Origin: Epiperipatus broadwayi
Lineage: Eukaryota; Onychophora; Udeonychophora; Euonychophora; Peripatidae
Length of the DNA stretch: 64,000 nt
Reading direction: 5' to 3'
Assembly: GCA_028023455.1 (NCBI GenBank)
Contig: JAQFVV010006309.1
Location: 3,077,482-3,141,481, forward strand
Shown: piece after piece, positions 23,061 to 35,159 of the stretch
How positions within the stretch are numbered: the first letter of the stretch is position 1
How the letters are laid out: the number at the start of each line of letters is the position of its first letter
The notes under the pieces: generated by a model
Told to the model about the DNA's origin: nothing
Seen by the model: the letters and a program-made list of their open reading frames with translations, nothing else
Databases searched by the model: none
Program-made: the position numbers and the translations under genes

Positions 23061-23281
23061 TTTCCTGATTTTTTAAATATAATTACATGTCATAATGTTA
23101 CTAAAATAAACATATATGTGTATGCTCTCACAAACATAGCATTAGTGTGTAAAAGCTCTTTTGCTACTCTGTGGTGGTGATATCACAAAAATTATGCATG
23201 GATCTTTTTCTTTTTGCTTATCAACTTTCCATAGTGTTTATATAATGTATGGCCCAGAGATGGCAAAAGTTTAGACACTCA

Positions 23282-24699
23282 TCACTTATATAAATATCAG
23301 CTTAGAATATGATTCAAATTGAATATAATAATAGCTTTTTTTAAATTAGAAATGTGAATATAGATATTGACATGCAATACAACCTGTCTGCTTCTATTTC
23401 ATTTAATAAGTTAAAAGATATGGTATTTTATCATAGTGAGTACTACAGAATTAATTATATATGTGGTTATTCTTTCAAATTTAATGTAATGTTGAGTGAA
23501 ATATTTTATTTAAAGATATTCCATATGATGTTAAAATCAGTATGTTGGTTTCTGGATGTACTAATATTGAATTTACTCTTGTAGGATATATGCACCATTG
23601 TTGCACATAAAGATGAACTGATTTTCTAAAGAACGTTTATGACAAATTTGAGTGTGATTTTCATCAAAGAGACAGACTGCATTAAATCATAAAATTATCT
23701 CAAAGATAATTAAAGAGGAGCCATATTGGTTGTTTTTATTGAGAACATATAGACTGCTACAATTAGATTGGGTATTCAAATCTTTCAAAAATAAAAGTTT
23801 GCTGATGCAAAATCTAAAATTGAATATACGATTTATATAAAAATATTTAGATAGATTTTATTTCAGGATCAAGTTTGAATAGATAATAAAACTCATCTTT
23901 TGCCTTCTTTGATTTTTCTCTCTCTTTTTTATTTTTCTGAAATTAAAAGAAACATACTCATTTGTGATAGCTGCTACTGGACAATGAAATTTTTTTGGTG
24001 GAATAGATATAAAAAATGAAAACTTAGAAGAATTCTTATTATCACTGAGAAACTAATAATAGTTACGCTCTCATTCCAACCAGAAATTTCTTAAAATGTT
24101 TAATTAACATGCTATATGTAATTTTAGATAATATGAATAAAAACATAAAAATGTATTATATAATGTTTGAAAGACTTTATAATGAAATGTTAGCATATTT
24201 GAAATTACCACAACATACTTTCAAATTCTGGCTAGATAATGTAAATAACCAAGTTCTAATCAGATTTAAGGTATTTCTTTTAGTTAGTTGGATAATATGC
24301 AACCCAGTTGAGCATTTGATATTGCTATGTGATCCAGTTATTCAAATTATCTAGAGGCAAATCACAGTTGTAAAAATTCCATGCTCTTTTCACCTAGCCA
24401 TTGCTGAGTATTGTGGGGAAGTATCTTTTCCTTCACTGTTCTCAATGAAGAGCTGTTTGGGAGACCTTAATATTTTAATTTTAATTTTTTTTTAAAAAAA
24501 AAAAAATTTTTTTTACAATGTATTATGCTGAAAGGAATAATTGTTTTCACTTTATTTTAGTTCCTTCTAATATATGGTCTAGCAATTGGTGGATATAAAA
24601 TACTAAGACTATTATATCTATATCCATTTTTATTATGACTTCATCCACTTGTATAGTTTTATAATATTTAATTGTATTTACTAGCACAAAGATAGTATG
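23282..24699. other. Interval with unassigned open frames
   Basis: Frames at 23354-23584 and 24109-24354 are somewhat longer than neighbours expect, but I could not place them in a family. They may be decayed transposon coding. A run of T followed by A and again T (24484-24515) is palindromic. Confidence 0.35.
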
Positions 24700-24864
24700 T
24701 AAGTAAACAGTAATGATTTTTCATTCTAACACATACACTGTATTGTTTTTTATAATACCTCAGTAATGTCTTGTGTCTTAGTTTGAGAATTTCCTCAATA
24801 CTCAATAAGACATCATTGAAATATTGTGTTAGGATGAAAAATTCTTACAGTTTAACTGTATAGT
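24700..24864. repeat. Foldback element
   Basis: The left arm from about 24703 carries TTTTTCATTCTAACACA and TCAGTAATGTCTT. The right arm, ending about 24864, carries the inverse, TGTGTTAGGATGAAAAA and AAGACATCATTGA. Arms of about 75 bp meet near 24785 with almost no spacer. There is no coding, and the form is typical of a foldback or MITE element. Confidence 0.65.
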
Positions 24865-25442
24865 TTTTCTGAATAGCTCTTATACATGGGAGTTTATAGA
24901 TGCATCTAGACATCCTGAAACTAATGCATTTTTCATCTGTTAGTTGCCTTTTGCTTTATTATCACTATTCTAAAATTCAAAATTATTTTAAAATGTATGT
25001 GATGATTGTTTTTATAGTAAAATTCAGATGTACTATATAGATTTTAGTAATATCTATTTGTGAATGTGTATAATTATTATTATTGTTGTCGTTGTCATTG
25101 CAAAGCTATAAAAAAAATAGACATATTTGCTGTTTAGACATTAAAATAGTAATTTCATGCGAGCCGTATAATAAGCACACATAAATTAGTATGCAGATAA
25201 TTATGATGTAGAATTAGGTAAATTAAATAAAGTTAAATAAGATAGGAACATTTTGGGAAGAGATTATATAAAAAAAATTAGTCAATTTAAGGACTCACTA
25301 GAAAAAAAGGAAATAGAGAATTTTGTTTTAGCGGAAATATTGATTATTTGTATCAAAATTAAATTTATCAATTAATTAGCAAAAAGACACAAATGTGCCC
25401 CAAAATCCACCTACATTTAAAATTATGTACATAAAGAGCCGA

Positions 25443-25524
25443 GTGTTGGTGGCCTAGTGGTTAGCATAGCTGCCTTCCAAGCAGCTGGCATTAGTTAGCT
25501 TCCCGGTCAACGCATTTGACATAT
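25443..25524 (+). repeat. tRNA-Gly-derived SINE-like copy 2
   Basis: Bases 25443-25513 follow tRNA-Gly(UCC): GTGTTGG start, GGCCTAGTGGTTAGCAT (D arm, good A box) and anticodon arm AGCTGC-CTTCCAA-GCAGCT with UCC in the loop. The T arm is damaged, and TCAACGC is the 3' acceptor half. The tail ATTTGACATAT is shared with the other copies. It is best seen as a tRNA-derived repeat and not a working tRNA. Confidence 0.75.
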
Positions 25525-26612
25525 ATATAAAGAGTGTACACAAGCAAAACATTTCAAATAAAAATTTATTTAATTAGTAAGATTCATATTTCTAGTTATA
25601 ATTAATTAAGAAAAATAAGCAGTGTTTATTTTAACTTTGATAAAATATTAATTAGTATACAGTTTTATAGAGTTTTTCTTAGAAAGGATTTCTATAATAA
25701 CATATATATTATTAGAAAAATAATTATGAAAAAAATAAAATCATATTTAAGATTCACAACTGTAAAAAAGACAAATCTCAACATCAAAAAACAAAGAGTT
25801 TAATTTTCAAATTTTAGAAAAACAATTTAATCCTATTATTTATAATTATGTAAAAAGTTTTAGTTTTAATTAATTTTGAAAATAAAATTCCCATATGTCA
25901 AGTAAAAGAAAAGTTATAAAAATAAAAACATTGCAATAATTGTTTAGAAGTTACCCATATACATAAAAAATAAAGAAGAAAGCCTCATCTTTGTATATTG
26001 AATCAGTTCTAAATATTGATAGTTGTCTACATCAAAGCACCAAGGAAGGATACAGTTCAATTTCCAGTGTTATATCAAAAATAAAATTTGTGCTAATAAT
26101 ATTCATCACTACTGAGTAATTCAATTGTAAAAATCTTTCCCCAGTCCTATTCCTATTCCAAAAATGTTTCAAAACTTATATATTCATCTATAGGGGTGCT
26201 AGCAACCATGAATAAATTAAAATATCATTCATAAATATTTTAATAATAGCTATTATATTTATCACGATGAACAACTGATTAAATTAAACATATGCCTCCA
26301 AAAATTGTGAAAGTATCTGATGAATAATATCCAAAGTGCAGATGAGGATTTTTCACAATTTCTTAGCCAAATTATAGATTATACCATTAAATTACAAAAA
26401 AAAAAATTCTTAAAACCAGAAGTTCACAAGCTAAATTAATATATTTTAAAATGCTATATAATTTCCTAAAATTAACAGTTATATAGAAATGGATCTGAAA
26501 AAACAAGCATAAACTAAAAATAATTTGTATTTTTAAATTTTACAGCATGGCAAGCTGATTATTTGCTTTTAATGTTATTTTATTAAATATTACCAAAATC
26601 ACACTTTTCTTT
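25525..26612. other. Interval without recognised genes
   Basis: AT-rich sequence; nothing recognised. Confidence 0.5.
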
Positions 26613-26705
26613 ATGTTTGCCGTAATATCCTATAAATATAATTTGTCCAAAACTTCAAACACTTTTTAGCAAAACTCTTTATTTGTACATATACAGACAC
26701 CTACT
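26613..26705 (-). mobile_element. Solo copy of a PLE-associated 3' end
   Basis: The reverse complement aligns with 3728-3805: GTAGGTG, ATGTACAAATAAAG, GCTAAAAAGTGTTTGAAGTT and ATTATATTTATA or ATTGTATTTATA in the same order. The hammerhead core itself is not retained at this copy. It is a short remnant of the repeat that ends near 3805. Confidence 0.8.
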
Positions 26706-26754
26706 TTATTTTATTATGTTTGTAATAACTGAAACACAGGCTTGTTATATACCT

Positions 26755-26895
26755 GTGGCTATATATATGTAATATAGGGTATATCAGCACAGACTTTCAC
26801 ACCACCCACCTCTCTCCACTCTATCTAATAACACTGATACATCTAAACACATATATGATGAAAAGATAAATAATCACCAATGTTTGTAATTGTAG
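26755..26895 (-). repeat. Fragment of hammerhead-bearing repeat family X
   Basis: The segment resembles one arm at 27640-27750, sharing CAGACTTTCA, a CTCTATCT-type stretch, ACACAT and AAAAGATAAATRATC. It lacks the core. It is tentatively a truncated family X member. Confidence 0.4.
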
Positions 26896-27624
26896 AATAT
26901 CTAATATAAAGAGAAAGTGGTAATTGAGTTTTTAATCTATTTAAAATTATACTACTATATAGAAAATAGTATATGTTGACCAAATATTTTTTCCTGTAAA
27001 AGTGGTATTGCTCAAACGCTTATCGTTCATCTGCCCTGAATCTATTCAGCATAGTAAACTGATTTTTAAATGTCAACAGATTCAAATAAAAATTGAAGAT
27101 TTTTTTTTATAGATTATTAAAATTAAAACATATAAATATGATAACTAGTTTTATTACTTAATAAAAGCTTAAATGAATATGTGCAATCAGTTTTTTTTAA
27201 ATAAATAGAAATTTCTAAACAAAGTTAGAAAAATTAAGATAGATTTTAAAACATTTTTATTTTTATACTTTTTAAATATATGAGAATGTATAACTGTTTA
27301 AATGGATAAGAGAAAAAAAAAACTCAGATTATTAAAAGTATTTTAAGCCAACTAGCAAAACAAAATCTATGATAAAAGTTGTTTTATTTATTATGTTCAA
27401 AATATTAAAAATATTACTGCAAGAATTTAAAAAGAGTCAAATTTAACTTAAAAGTCTTTGGATATACTTATTTAAAGTTAAATTTAGTATGTGCTGCATA
27501 TTGAAGATATTGAAAAAACATTTTAATGAAATAAATATTTTATATCTGAATAAAAATTTATTTAGTCACTTATATATATATATCATATTTAAATACAGGT
27601 ATATTTTATATCCCTGGAGTGTAG
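26896..27624. other. Interval without recognised genes
   Basis: AT-rich sequence. A 79-codon frame at 27489-27728 runs into the repeat arm and is not considered a gene. Confidence 0.5.
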
Positions 27625-28000
27625 ATGTAATTATAGAAAATTCGAACACAGACTTTCAAGTTCCTTTCAGCTATCCAGTCTATCTCACACAAACGATACA
27701 CATGACTTCACACATGTGGAAAAGATAAATGATTCCAATATATGTATTTCATGCTGAACCAGCACTCATCAGTTGGTTAATTAAAGTCTGAAGATTTGCT
27801 ATCTTAATATAAACTGGCACTGATTATATATATGTGGGATATGATGATCTGGATCAACTAATGAGTGCTAGTTCAGCATGAAATATGTATATTGGAGATC
27901 ATTTACATTTTTCACATGTGTGTAGTCATGTGTATCAGTTGTATAAAATAGATTGTATAGCTGAAGGGAGCTTGAAAGTCTGGGTTCAAATCTCCTGTAG
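27625..28000. repeat. Inverted pair of family X repeats with hammerhead-like cores
   Basis: Arms about 27625-27775 and 27850-28000 are inverted copies. On the minus strand the left arm has CTGATGA (27772-27766), stem II TGCT/AGCA (27761-27764 with 27752-27755) and GAAAT (27750-27746). The right arm on the + strand has CTAATGA (27858-27864), the same stem, and GAAAT (27880-27884). The outer ends contain a GGTTCAAATCT box like a pol III B box. No coding is convincing. The left core fits CTGANGA...GAAA exactly. Confidence 0.65.
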
Positions 28001-28189
28001 TTATATATAAATAGAAATTCATATAACATTACAATACAAGCCAAAAAAAACAAAATTTTATTAAAAATTTTGCACAACCATGATTTCATCTATTAACAAA
28101 CAGACATTTTCAAATTAAATTCAACTAAACATACCATAATATATATATATATATATAACAAAATAGCCCTTCCATCATTCACTTCAAAA

Positions 28190-28930
28190 ACCAACTTTCT
28201 TTAACATAAAAGGATGTCTTCATAGATTGATGGCTTCAGATTCAAAATACTTTATTATCAAGATTTCTTTTACTCTTCTTTTCAATTCATTTTTTTTTCA
28301 TAAAAGATTACCTCTGCATTATCAAATAATATTTTATGGCCTATATTCAGTACAGAATATTATGATATCTGTTTTAACTCTATTCTTATGAACTTTAATC
28401 CTTTCATCAAGACATAATTTACTCTGACTTATATAAATTTTATGACAACTGCAAGGAATGTTATAAACTACTCCAATAGATTTGAAATCAATTGACTGTT
28501 TTGAACTATTTAGTAATGAATTTAAATTCAGGCCTTCCAAGCCACTTTTATACCACCCAACAAAAACTATTCTTATAAATCAATTTACTAATTGATGACT
28601 TATATGGCAAAAAAATAAACTTTATTTTCATTAACACATAAATCTTTGTTATTGACAGATTTGTAGATATTTTTATTAAATATAATATTTTTAATAAATT
28701 TATGATTATATCCTAACTCAATATAGACAGAAACAAATTGACTCCTCTAAATATAACTATTATTTTTAAAATGATTAAGTCTTCTATCCCTATAACAAAA
28801 ATTCAATAAAGAAAGTCTCTTATAAGTAAAAGGTTGGTAACTGTCTGGTCTTGTTATATTTGTTAAATTTTTTGCTGTAATGAAATAATTATAGAACAAA
28901 ACATTATCAATTTTATCAACAGTTAAATTT
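28190..28930 (-). pseudogene. PLE family C fragment, GIY-YIG end
   Basis: On the minus strand, with two or more frame breaks, one reads TRPDSYQPF...FVSVYIELGYN, then VYFLPYKSSISKLI (the PLE LPYI region), then SIGVVYNIPCSCHKIYISQS (GIY-YIG strands, with S for the usual G in YIG), LDERIKVHK and RRVKEILII near the end. Family C has the VYxIPCxC form, distinct from families A and B. It is a 5'-truncated, decayed copy. Confidence 0.8.
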
Positions 28931-29039
28931 AATATGTTATATTGATATACTAGAAATATTTATATATTTATGTATTTTATTAATTAAAATGAAAGATTTA
29001 TTTAATTTATAAATGTATCATTCTATGATTTGAATTTAT

Positions 29040-30084
29040 TGTTTGTAGTCTTGTGGACAAAGATGCCGCTCAATGGCAACATTTATGTGCTAAAGCACAT
29101 AAAAATGCCGTTTCCATGGCCAACACGTTCGAACCTGCATTTTCTATAATACAACTTTTTTGTTGTGCTACAGATTTCAGGCTGCTATGTCACATCACAG
29201 TACAGCATGTAAGTCGCATCGCAGCAAATAAATTTGGAGAATTCACACAGTTTATACAATTGTTATGGCTTGGTGAGAGGGTGTGTGTATTTGAATTGGA
29301 TGGAAATGTGTTTTTGATTGATTTTTTTTTTTTAAGTATTGAAATGTTCAGATTTTTTTTAAGTAATAATTATCCAACTCTTTACACCATTCTGTATTGA
29401 AGTTTTAAGTGGCAAAATCTTGTCCAGATAGATGTGTAAAGTCATTTGGAATTAGGTAACGCATCAAGTAACGTACTGTTCATAACATTCCATGAGACCA
29501 ACAATATGGTGCAGGAAATCACACATTTTGTTCAATTCTGTGATTTACAAACAACAGAACCCTAACCCTAAATCTAGACCTAACCCTAACCCTAAACATA
29601 ACCCTAACCCTAAGGCTAATCCTAACAACTTTTACTTTTTGTTGTCATTCTATTTGAAGTAAAAAATAGCGGTAACACGGTACTAATATCTGTTTCTCTG
29701 TAAAAATTAAAATGTAAAACGAAGACTAAGAACTTTTACTTTTTATTCTGATTATGAGTTTTTAAACAACAACAACAAAAAAAGGCATAACCTTCCTTTA
29801 AAAAAAATCCGATTGAAAATTTTTTTTCTAATAAAGCAAAATAAAAAAATATGAATTAAATTGTAATTTGTTGATTTTATTTTACATTTATTGTTATCAT
29901 TTAATTTGTATATGTTAATAAAAAAAATATTTAAAAAACACGATTTTTTTTTTTTTTGTTTTTTTCACATTACAAAAAACACATCAAAATGATGAAAATC
30001 AATGGCCTGGGAATGTTCATATTTTATAGTTTTAGCATGATAACATCACCATCGAGCGGCATCTTTGTCCATAATACTACAACC
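29040..30084. mobile_element. 1-kb TIR element carrying telomere-like repeats
   Basis: The left end TTGTAGTCTTGTGGACAAAG (from 29043) is matched by the reverse complement of the right end, TTGTAGTATTATGGACAAAG (to 30082). Both continue ATGCCGCTC, and looser similarity runs to about 70 bp. A candidate 7-bp target duplication AATTTAT flanks 29040-30084. The interior holds a 115-codon frame at 29053-29400 that starts inside the TIR and has no recognised domain, the telomere-like block, and A/T runs. It is non-autonomous; the superfamily is unassigned. Confidence 0.8.
29559..29627. repeat. Degenerate (CCCTAA)n telomere-like block
   Basis: About ten units of CCCTAA and variants occur, six of them perfect (complement TTAGGG). 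They lie in the middle of the TIR element and not at a chromosome end, so they were either captured by the element or arose within it. Confidence 0.9.
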
Positions 30085-33000
30085 AATTTATCCATATATT
30101 GTAGTTAATGTATTTATTTATAAGTTTTATATTAATGCTCTTAGCTTGTTTTGTTTAATATCTGATAGTAGAAAAAAATACCTGCAACCTCCAATCTAAT
30201 TAAAATATGTCATGCATACTCATATGTAAAGGATAAATATGCAAATGATTTCAGATAAAAGTTAACAATATGTGGTGAGATATAAGACAATTAAAAATAG
30301 ATGAAAGTTCTAGAATGTAAATTTGATATTGCAATTTAACTGTATATTAGATTTGAGCTTTAGATCCTAAAGATAAATCCATAGATGGTTTGAATTTTAT
30401 TCATAGAGTTCTAGGCTTTTTTTCAAAACTAATGATGGTCAACTGATGATGATGGGATGTATTATTCAAACTAAAAATGAAGAACATTCAAACTCCATAT
30501 AAATGTTGTGCTCCAACTCTTAGCTATGTTGAGATTGTCCTTTTGCTTATTTTTTAAAACAAAGTTTAAATTCTGGAAAGCCTAACCATTACAATATATA
30601 TATATATATATTACAATATTTGAAAATAAAATATTAAAACAATCCTTACAAACATCTTATTTTAAAATTTTTATCCACAGTACTTCTGCAATATTTTTTA
30701 TGATAAAAAAAAAAAAAAGAAAAGCTGAAAGATTAAAGATTACATCTCATCTCACAAGGAATAACTGTTTTTTTTTTTTAATTACTGTAACAAAATTAAA
30801 CATCTAGGAATTGATCAAAAATTAATGTTAGTTACCAAATTATTTCTCATTCTTCCAAGAGTCAAAATATCCTCTTTAATAGATCATTTAGAATGCATTA
30901 TAGCTTAAAATTAGATCTTTGGATTTTATAATGGATGTCCATAAAATTAATTAGTATTTGATAACTTTGCATGTACTATAATTGAACAATAAACTTATTT
31001 TAAATAAATGGTGTTAATTCATTCTTTTCCCATGATTTGGGAGTTTGAACTCATCCTCATAAGACTTGGAATTTTTTAACACCATAAAATAAGCTTATAA
31101 TTTTTTTTTCAGATAATTGGCTATTGCCTAATCCATATTCAATATTAGTAACAAATGAGTATGTAACTTTTTTTTTCAACTAAAGTTAAAGCATGAATGA
31201 AAAACTTAAATTATTGTTTATCACTCAGTTTTAGCCAGTTGTCTGAGTAATGCCTTATTTTTTACTATTCTTCTTTGGAAGGCTGAATGAAAGATCTAGT
31301 TTTTGGAGTCAGCTATTTAATAATTGATTGAGTGATTATAAATATCACTTGAGGAATTTTTCAGTGTTTCATTACTGCAGTCAAATTATGTGTGTAATAT
31401 GTACAAGCTGTTGATTCTATTTCCACTCTTTTTACATTACATATTATAATTATTTAGTATTTGTATGAAATACAATGCTAAACTTCATCAAAAGAAATTT
31501 TTTGTTTCCTTCTGTATAAACAATTCACTGATATTGCCTTTAAGAAAAAATGATGTATTAAATTTTAAGTAATTCCAAAAACTTTTATCTCTTTTCTGTG
31601 TAAATGTAATATTAGTAATATAAATGTTCCAACTTTTATGCAGAAAAGGTAACCATATACTTTTTGTCTAAACACTATTTATTCACGGTTAGCATGTTTT
31701 CTATATATTACATATCATATTCATACCACATTAATTTCTTTAGTGTTCCTAGTTAGTAAGTATACTTAATAGTTTTAGTCATTATTTAAATTTATTTAAA
31801 TTTGTTGCTTCATTATTCAGAAATATTTAAATATTTTCATAGCACTATGAATATATGTAATATATCGAAAGCAGGTTAAGCATAAGTAAAAAGTGTTAAG
31901 ACAAAAAATATATTATCTTTTCTGTATAAATGCCAGAATATTTACATTACTAATATTAATTTTAAGTAATAAAATTATTCAAAAAAAATAATTCCATTAA
32001 AAAAATACATATATATATTAAATGACCTCAAAATGAATTGGGTCAGTTTGTCATCAAGAATAATTAATGTTATTTAAATGAATAATGAAATCCAACATCA
32101 ATTTCATTAAGAATATGATTTTAAAAATACAATGTGCTTAAACTCTATTGACCTCTATAAAAATTATTTCTCACTCCAGTTTATATAGATGTGTTGTGGA
32201 AAATTAAAAAAAAAAAAAATCGTGGTTTGTAATAAACTGCTAACAAATTATTTCCTGCTGATAATATAGTTCATATTTTCAAAAGTTTATTTAAAGAATG
32301 ATAATAATACATCTTTTTGTTATTCCAAGTCAGTAAGCACAATTCAGTAAATTAAAAGAGAAATAAAAAGGTATTGAAGCTAGCTAACGGAGAAGTTTAA
32401 AAACATCTAAAAGTTATTGTGGAATTATATTTTCAGTATTTTTATACGGTCATTTCAATTAAAATGAAATTGAATTTTTAATTACTAATATATTTTTTTA
32501 CTCCTATGTTCATATAAGATACGTGCATATTTATATATTAATTTGAATGTGTGTGCATGTGCAGTATAAAAAATGAACCAGTCTTTAAAATAATCTATTG
32601 CAGTGTCAAGTAGAACAGTGGTAAAATCATTTGTTAATGATCTCTCAAACTAGTTCTTATTAAATAATAGCCAATTACAACTTCTTGTTATAAACAAATT
32701 TATACATGTGTACACATGCATAAATATCCTTGTCTGTCAATAATTTTTACAACATAAAATAGACATTATGCCGAAAGTAACCCTTTGTTCCATAGTATTA
32801 AGCTAAGCATATATGTATCTAAAATTATATATCATAAATAGGAGTCTGTAAATCTTAGAGTAAATTACATAACATTATATAATTTAATTCTGGAATTCGT
32901 ATATGCTTAAAACGCACTGTAGTCTGGTATGTTGGGGGGGGGGGGGTTCCTTCAAGAAATATTAAGAAATATACTATTAATTTGATATTTGTAGTGATTT

Positions 33001-33259
33001 TTTTTTTCTATGCAGTAATTTATTTAAATTTGTGTGTGAGTTGTTGTTGTTGTTTTGAAAGGTATATACTTAAGTTTGACATATAAATAAAAATCACAAA
33101 GCATTTTTTCTATTCTTTTTTATAATTATGTTCCTTTGTTAATTTTCAATATTTAGATTAGTAAAAATAGAGTTTGTTCCCTCATCTGTGTACTTTATTT
33201 ACAGACTTTTTTTTTAATTCTTAACATATATCTTTCCATACGGAATTGAGTTGTCTGAA
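30085..33259. other. Interval without recognised genes
   Basis: AT-rich sequence with dinucleotide AT runs and a G run near 32935-32946. Nothing else recognised. Confidence 0.5.
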
Positions 33260-33297
33260 GTCTCTGAATTGTACTTAACAAAGAACAATTCAGAGAC
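33260..33297. repeat. Perfect 13-bp hairpin
   Basis: GTCTCTGAATTGT (33260-33272) and ACAATTCAGAGAC (33285-33297) are perfect inverted repeats with a 12-base loop, at the 5' edge of an RTE remnant. It may be an insertion scar. Confidence 0.6.
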
Positions 33298-33665
33298 AAT
33301 ATACCACTTAATGCAGTATGAAGAAATATATGTTAGGACTAACAAAAAGACACCAAAAAAAGAGATATTACAGGGGAGAGAACAAGTGACATCATTGTCG
33401 TAATTGAAAGAATTAAAAAACTGAAATAGAGCTGGGATGAACTAATGTTAAAATAGATGATAATAGATGGACAATTGAAGACACTTATGTGAAGTCTTAA
33501 ATTGGATTTCAAGAAATTGTAAAAGATCCACAGAGACCACATGTCAATGGGTGGATGAAATAAGAATGTTTGTTGGGGTGTTGTGGTGAGTAGAGACTAG
33601 GGACTTAAGAAATTGCACCAAACTTGGAGAGTTCTTCATTTTAAAATGGATCAATAATGGTTAAC
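33290..33665 (+). pseudogene. RTE-clade LINE 3' remnant 2
   Basis: Decayed RTE C-terminus with stops. It reads KYMLGLTKRHQKK, IERIKKLK, then WTIEDT- and DFKKL-like pieces corresponding to DNRWTIEILNW, and a final LGEFFILKWINNG-like tail. It has internal indels relative to remnant 5. Confidence 0.7.
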
Positions 33666-35159
33666 AATAGTGATAGAAGTCAAAAAAATATTAGGCAATA
33701 AAGATCTCTTATTAATTTTAAATGTTATGATTAATACAAATTATATTTTTTGAATTATAAAGATGTTGAACAATAAAGGATTTGTGTTAAGCAATGTTAA
33801 TAGGCACATTAAAAGATATATAATTTGTTTCTATGTATTTGTATAAAAAACAAGATATGTAGAGAATGTATTACAGATACATAATTATGGATGGTGGGAA
33901 AACAGTTACTTAAATTGGTTAGAGAAAAAGAAGTAGAGTTATGAAAAGTAAATCCATATGTAAAAAATAGTTTGAAATTGTATAAGAATAAAAGATATAT
34001 ATAACCCTTAAACCACTAATTATATTATTGGTTGTATGAGGTAAAAATCAAATCTTTTAATTGGCCAACTCACAAACTGAAGACAAAGCCTATTGTTAAA
34101 ACATATTCGCCTATAATATTAAATTCAACTCAGATACGTTTATAAAAAGTATATTACTAATTTTTCAGGGTATTGAAAGAGAACGAAAGTTCTTTCAAAA
34201 ATAAATTGTTATTTATTTATTATAAAATATATTCAATTTCGGCAAATATAAAGCGAATGTCTAAACAAAAAAGTGGTGACGCAAATGCTTTTTTTCAATG
34301 TTACGTTCTGGAAAAGTAAAGATTTCTTTTTGCTAAATCTTAAATATTTTTACTAAAATCTTCAATATTTTTCTAAAATAATTTTGTTTTTTTAGTATAT
34401 TTTTTAAAAAACTAGTTTAATTTCTTAAATTATATTTTTTTAATACTTAAAATTGCATTCGAAATGAAAATCTCAGCGTATTTCTTTATTTTCTTTGATC
34501 AGGCGGTTTCTTTGTTCTTTCCAGCCAATCAGAATGTCTTTTTTGGCTGAGAACTCACTGATAACCAATCACTGATAATGTTCTTTCTTTGTTTAGGTTT
34601 AAATGCAGTTTTTTTGATTTTTTACTTGTAAAATAATTCGGAAGAGGGCACCATCTTACAGAACTTTTAAAAACCTAATCAATACCTGTCAAACGAATAT
34701 TCTAGCATAAGAACTAGCAGAGTTAGAGTGACATCAGATGTCAACGAGGAGCCTCGTAAGAGACGGTTGAAGAAATAATATAAACAGATTTAAGATATAA
34801 CTAGAGGGCACTTACTGTTATTTTGTTTCAAGTACAGAAGCTTCAGATACTAGGGGGAAAATACATAAATAAAATGATTTGCATTATAAATGTAGTTCTT
34901 CTATGGAGATGGGAAGGAGAATATTGATTTTTTTTTTTTTTTTTAGAGAGAGAGTAGGATGTTGAAAAACTAACTAAGTAAATTTTATTTAGAATTTGGA
35001 AATGTTTGAAAATAGAAGAATGAGTTAGAGATTTTATAATTTTTATTTGTCTTTTTATTATAAAAATGGAAAATAAGAATTTAGGATAAATGACCTAGCA
35101 TATAAAAGCGATTTACCCGCTGACGAAGAAGCTGCAAAAACCAAAACAATTAAATGGGC
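33666..35159. other. Interval without recognised genes
   Basis: No gene recognised. A short perfect hairpin ACGAGG-AG-CCTCGT lies near 34743-34756. A CTGACGA box near 35120 lacks a following GAAA in the right place. Confidence 0.45.

Larger units (their letters stand above)
22197..23281. mobile_element. hAT-like non-autonomous element split by a PLE
   Basis: The left end starts near CAGTTGTGCTCAACTCATG, followed by a GGCTGTGACTATG-type segment and TAAACTTACTTAAAACATT. The right end near 23240-23281 has TATGGCCCAGAGATGGCAAA and AGTTTAGACACTC. These resemble the CAGGGGTGTCCAA-type ends and interior of dispersed hAT elements. The middle, about 22330-23060, is a family B PLE fragment, so the DNA transposon appears interrupted. 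Target duplication is not clear. The family name is from recognition and is uncertain. Confidence 0.45.

Noticed and set aside
29053-29400. 115-codon open frame inside the TIR element
   Set aside because: It begins within the terminal inverted repeat and shows no transposase motif. Probably fortuitous.
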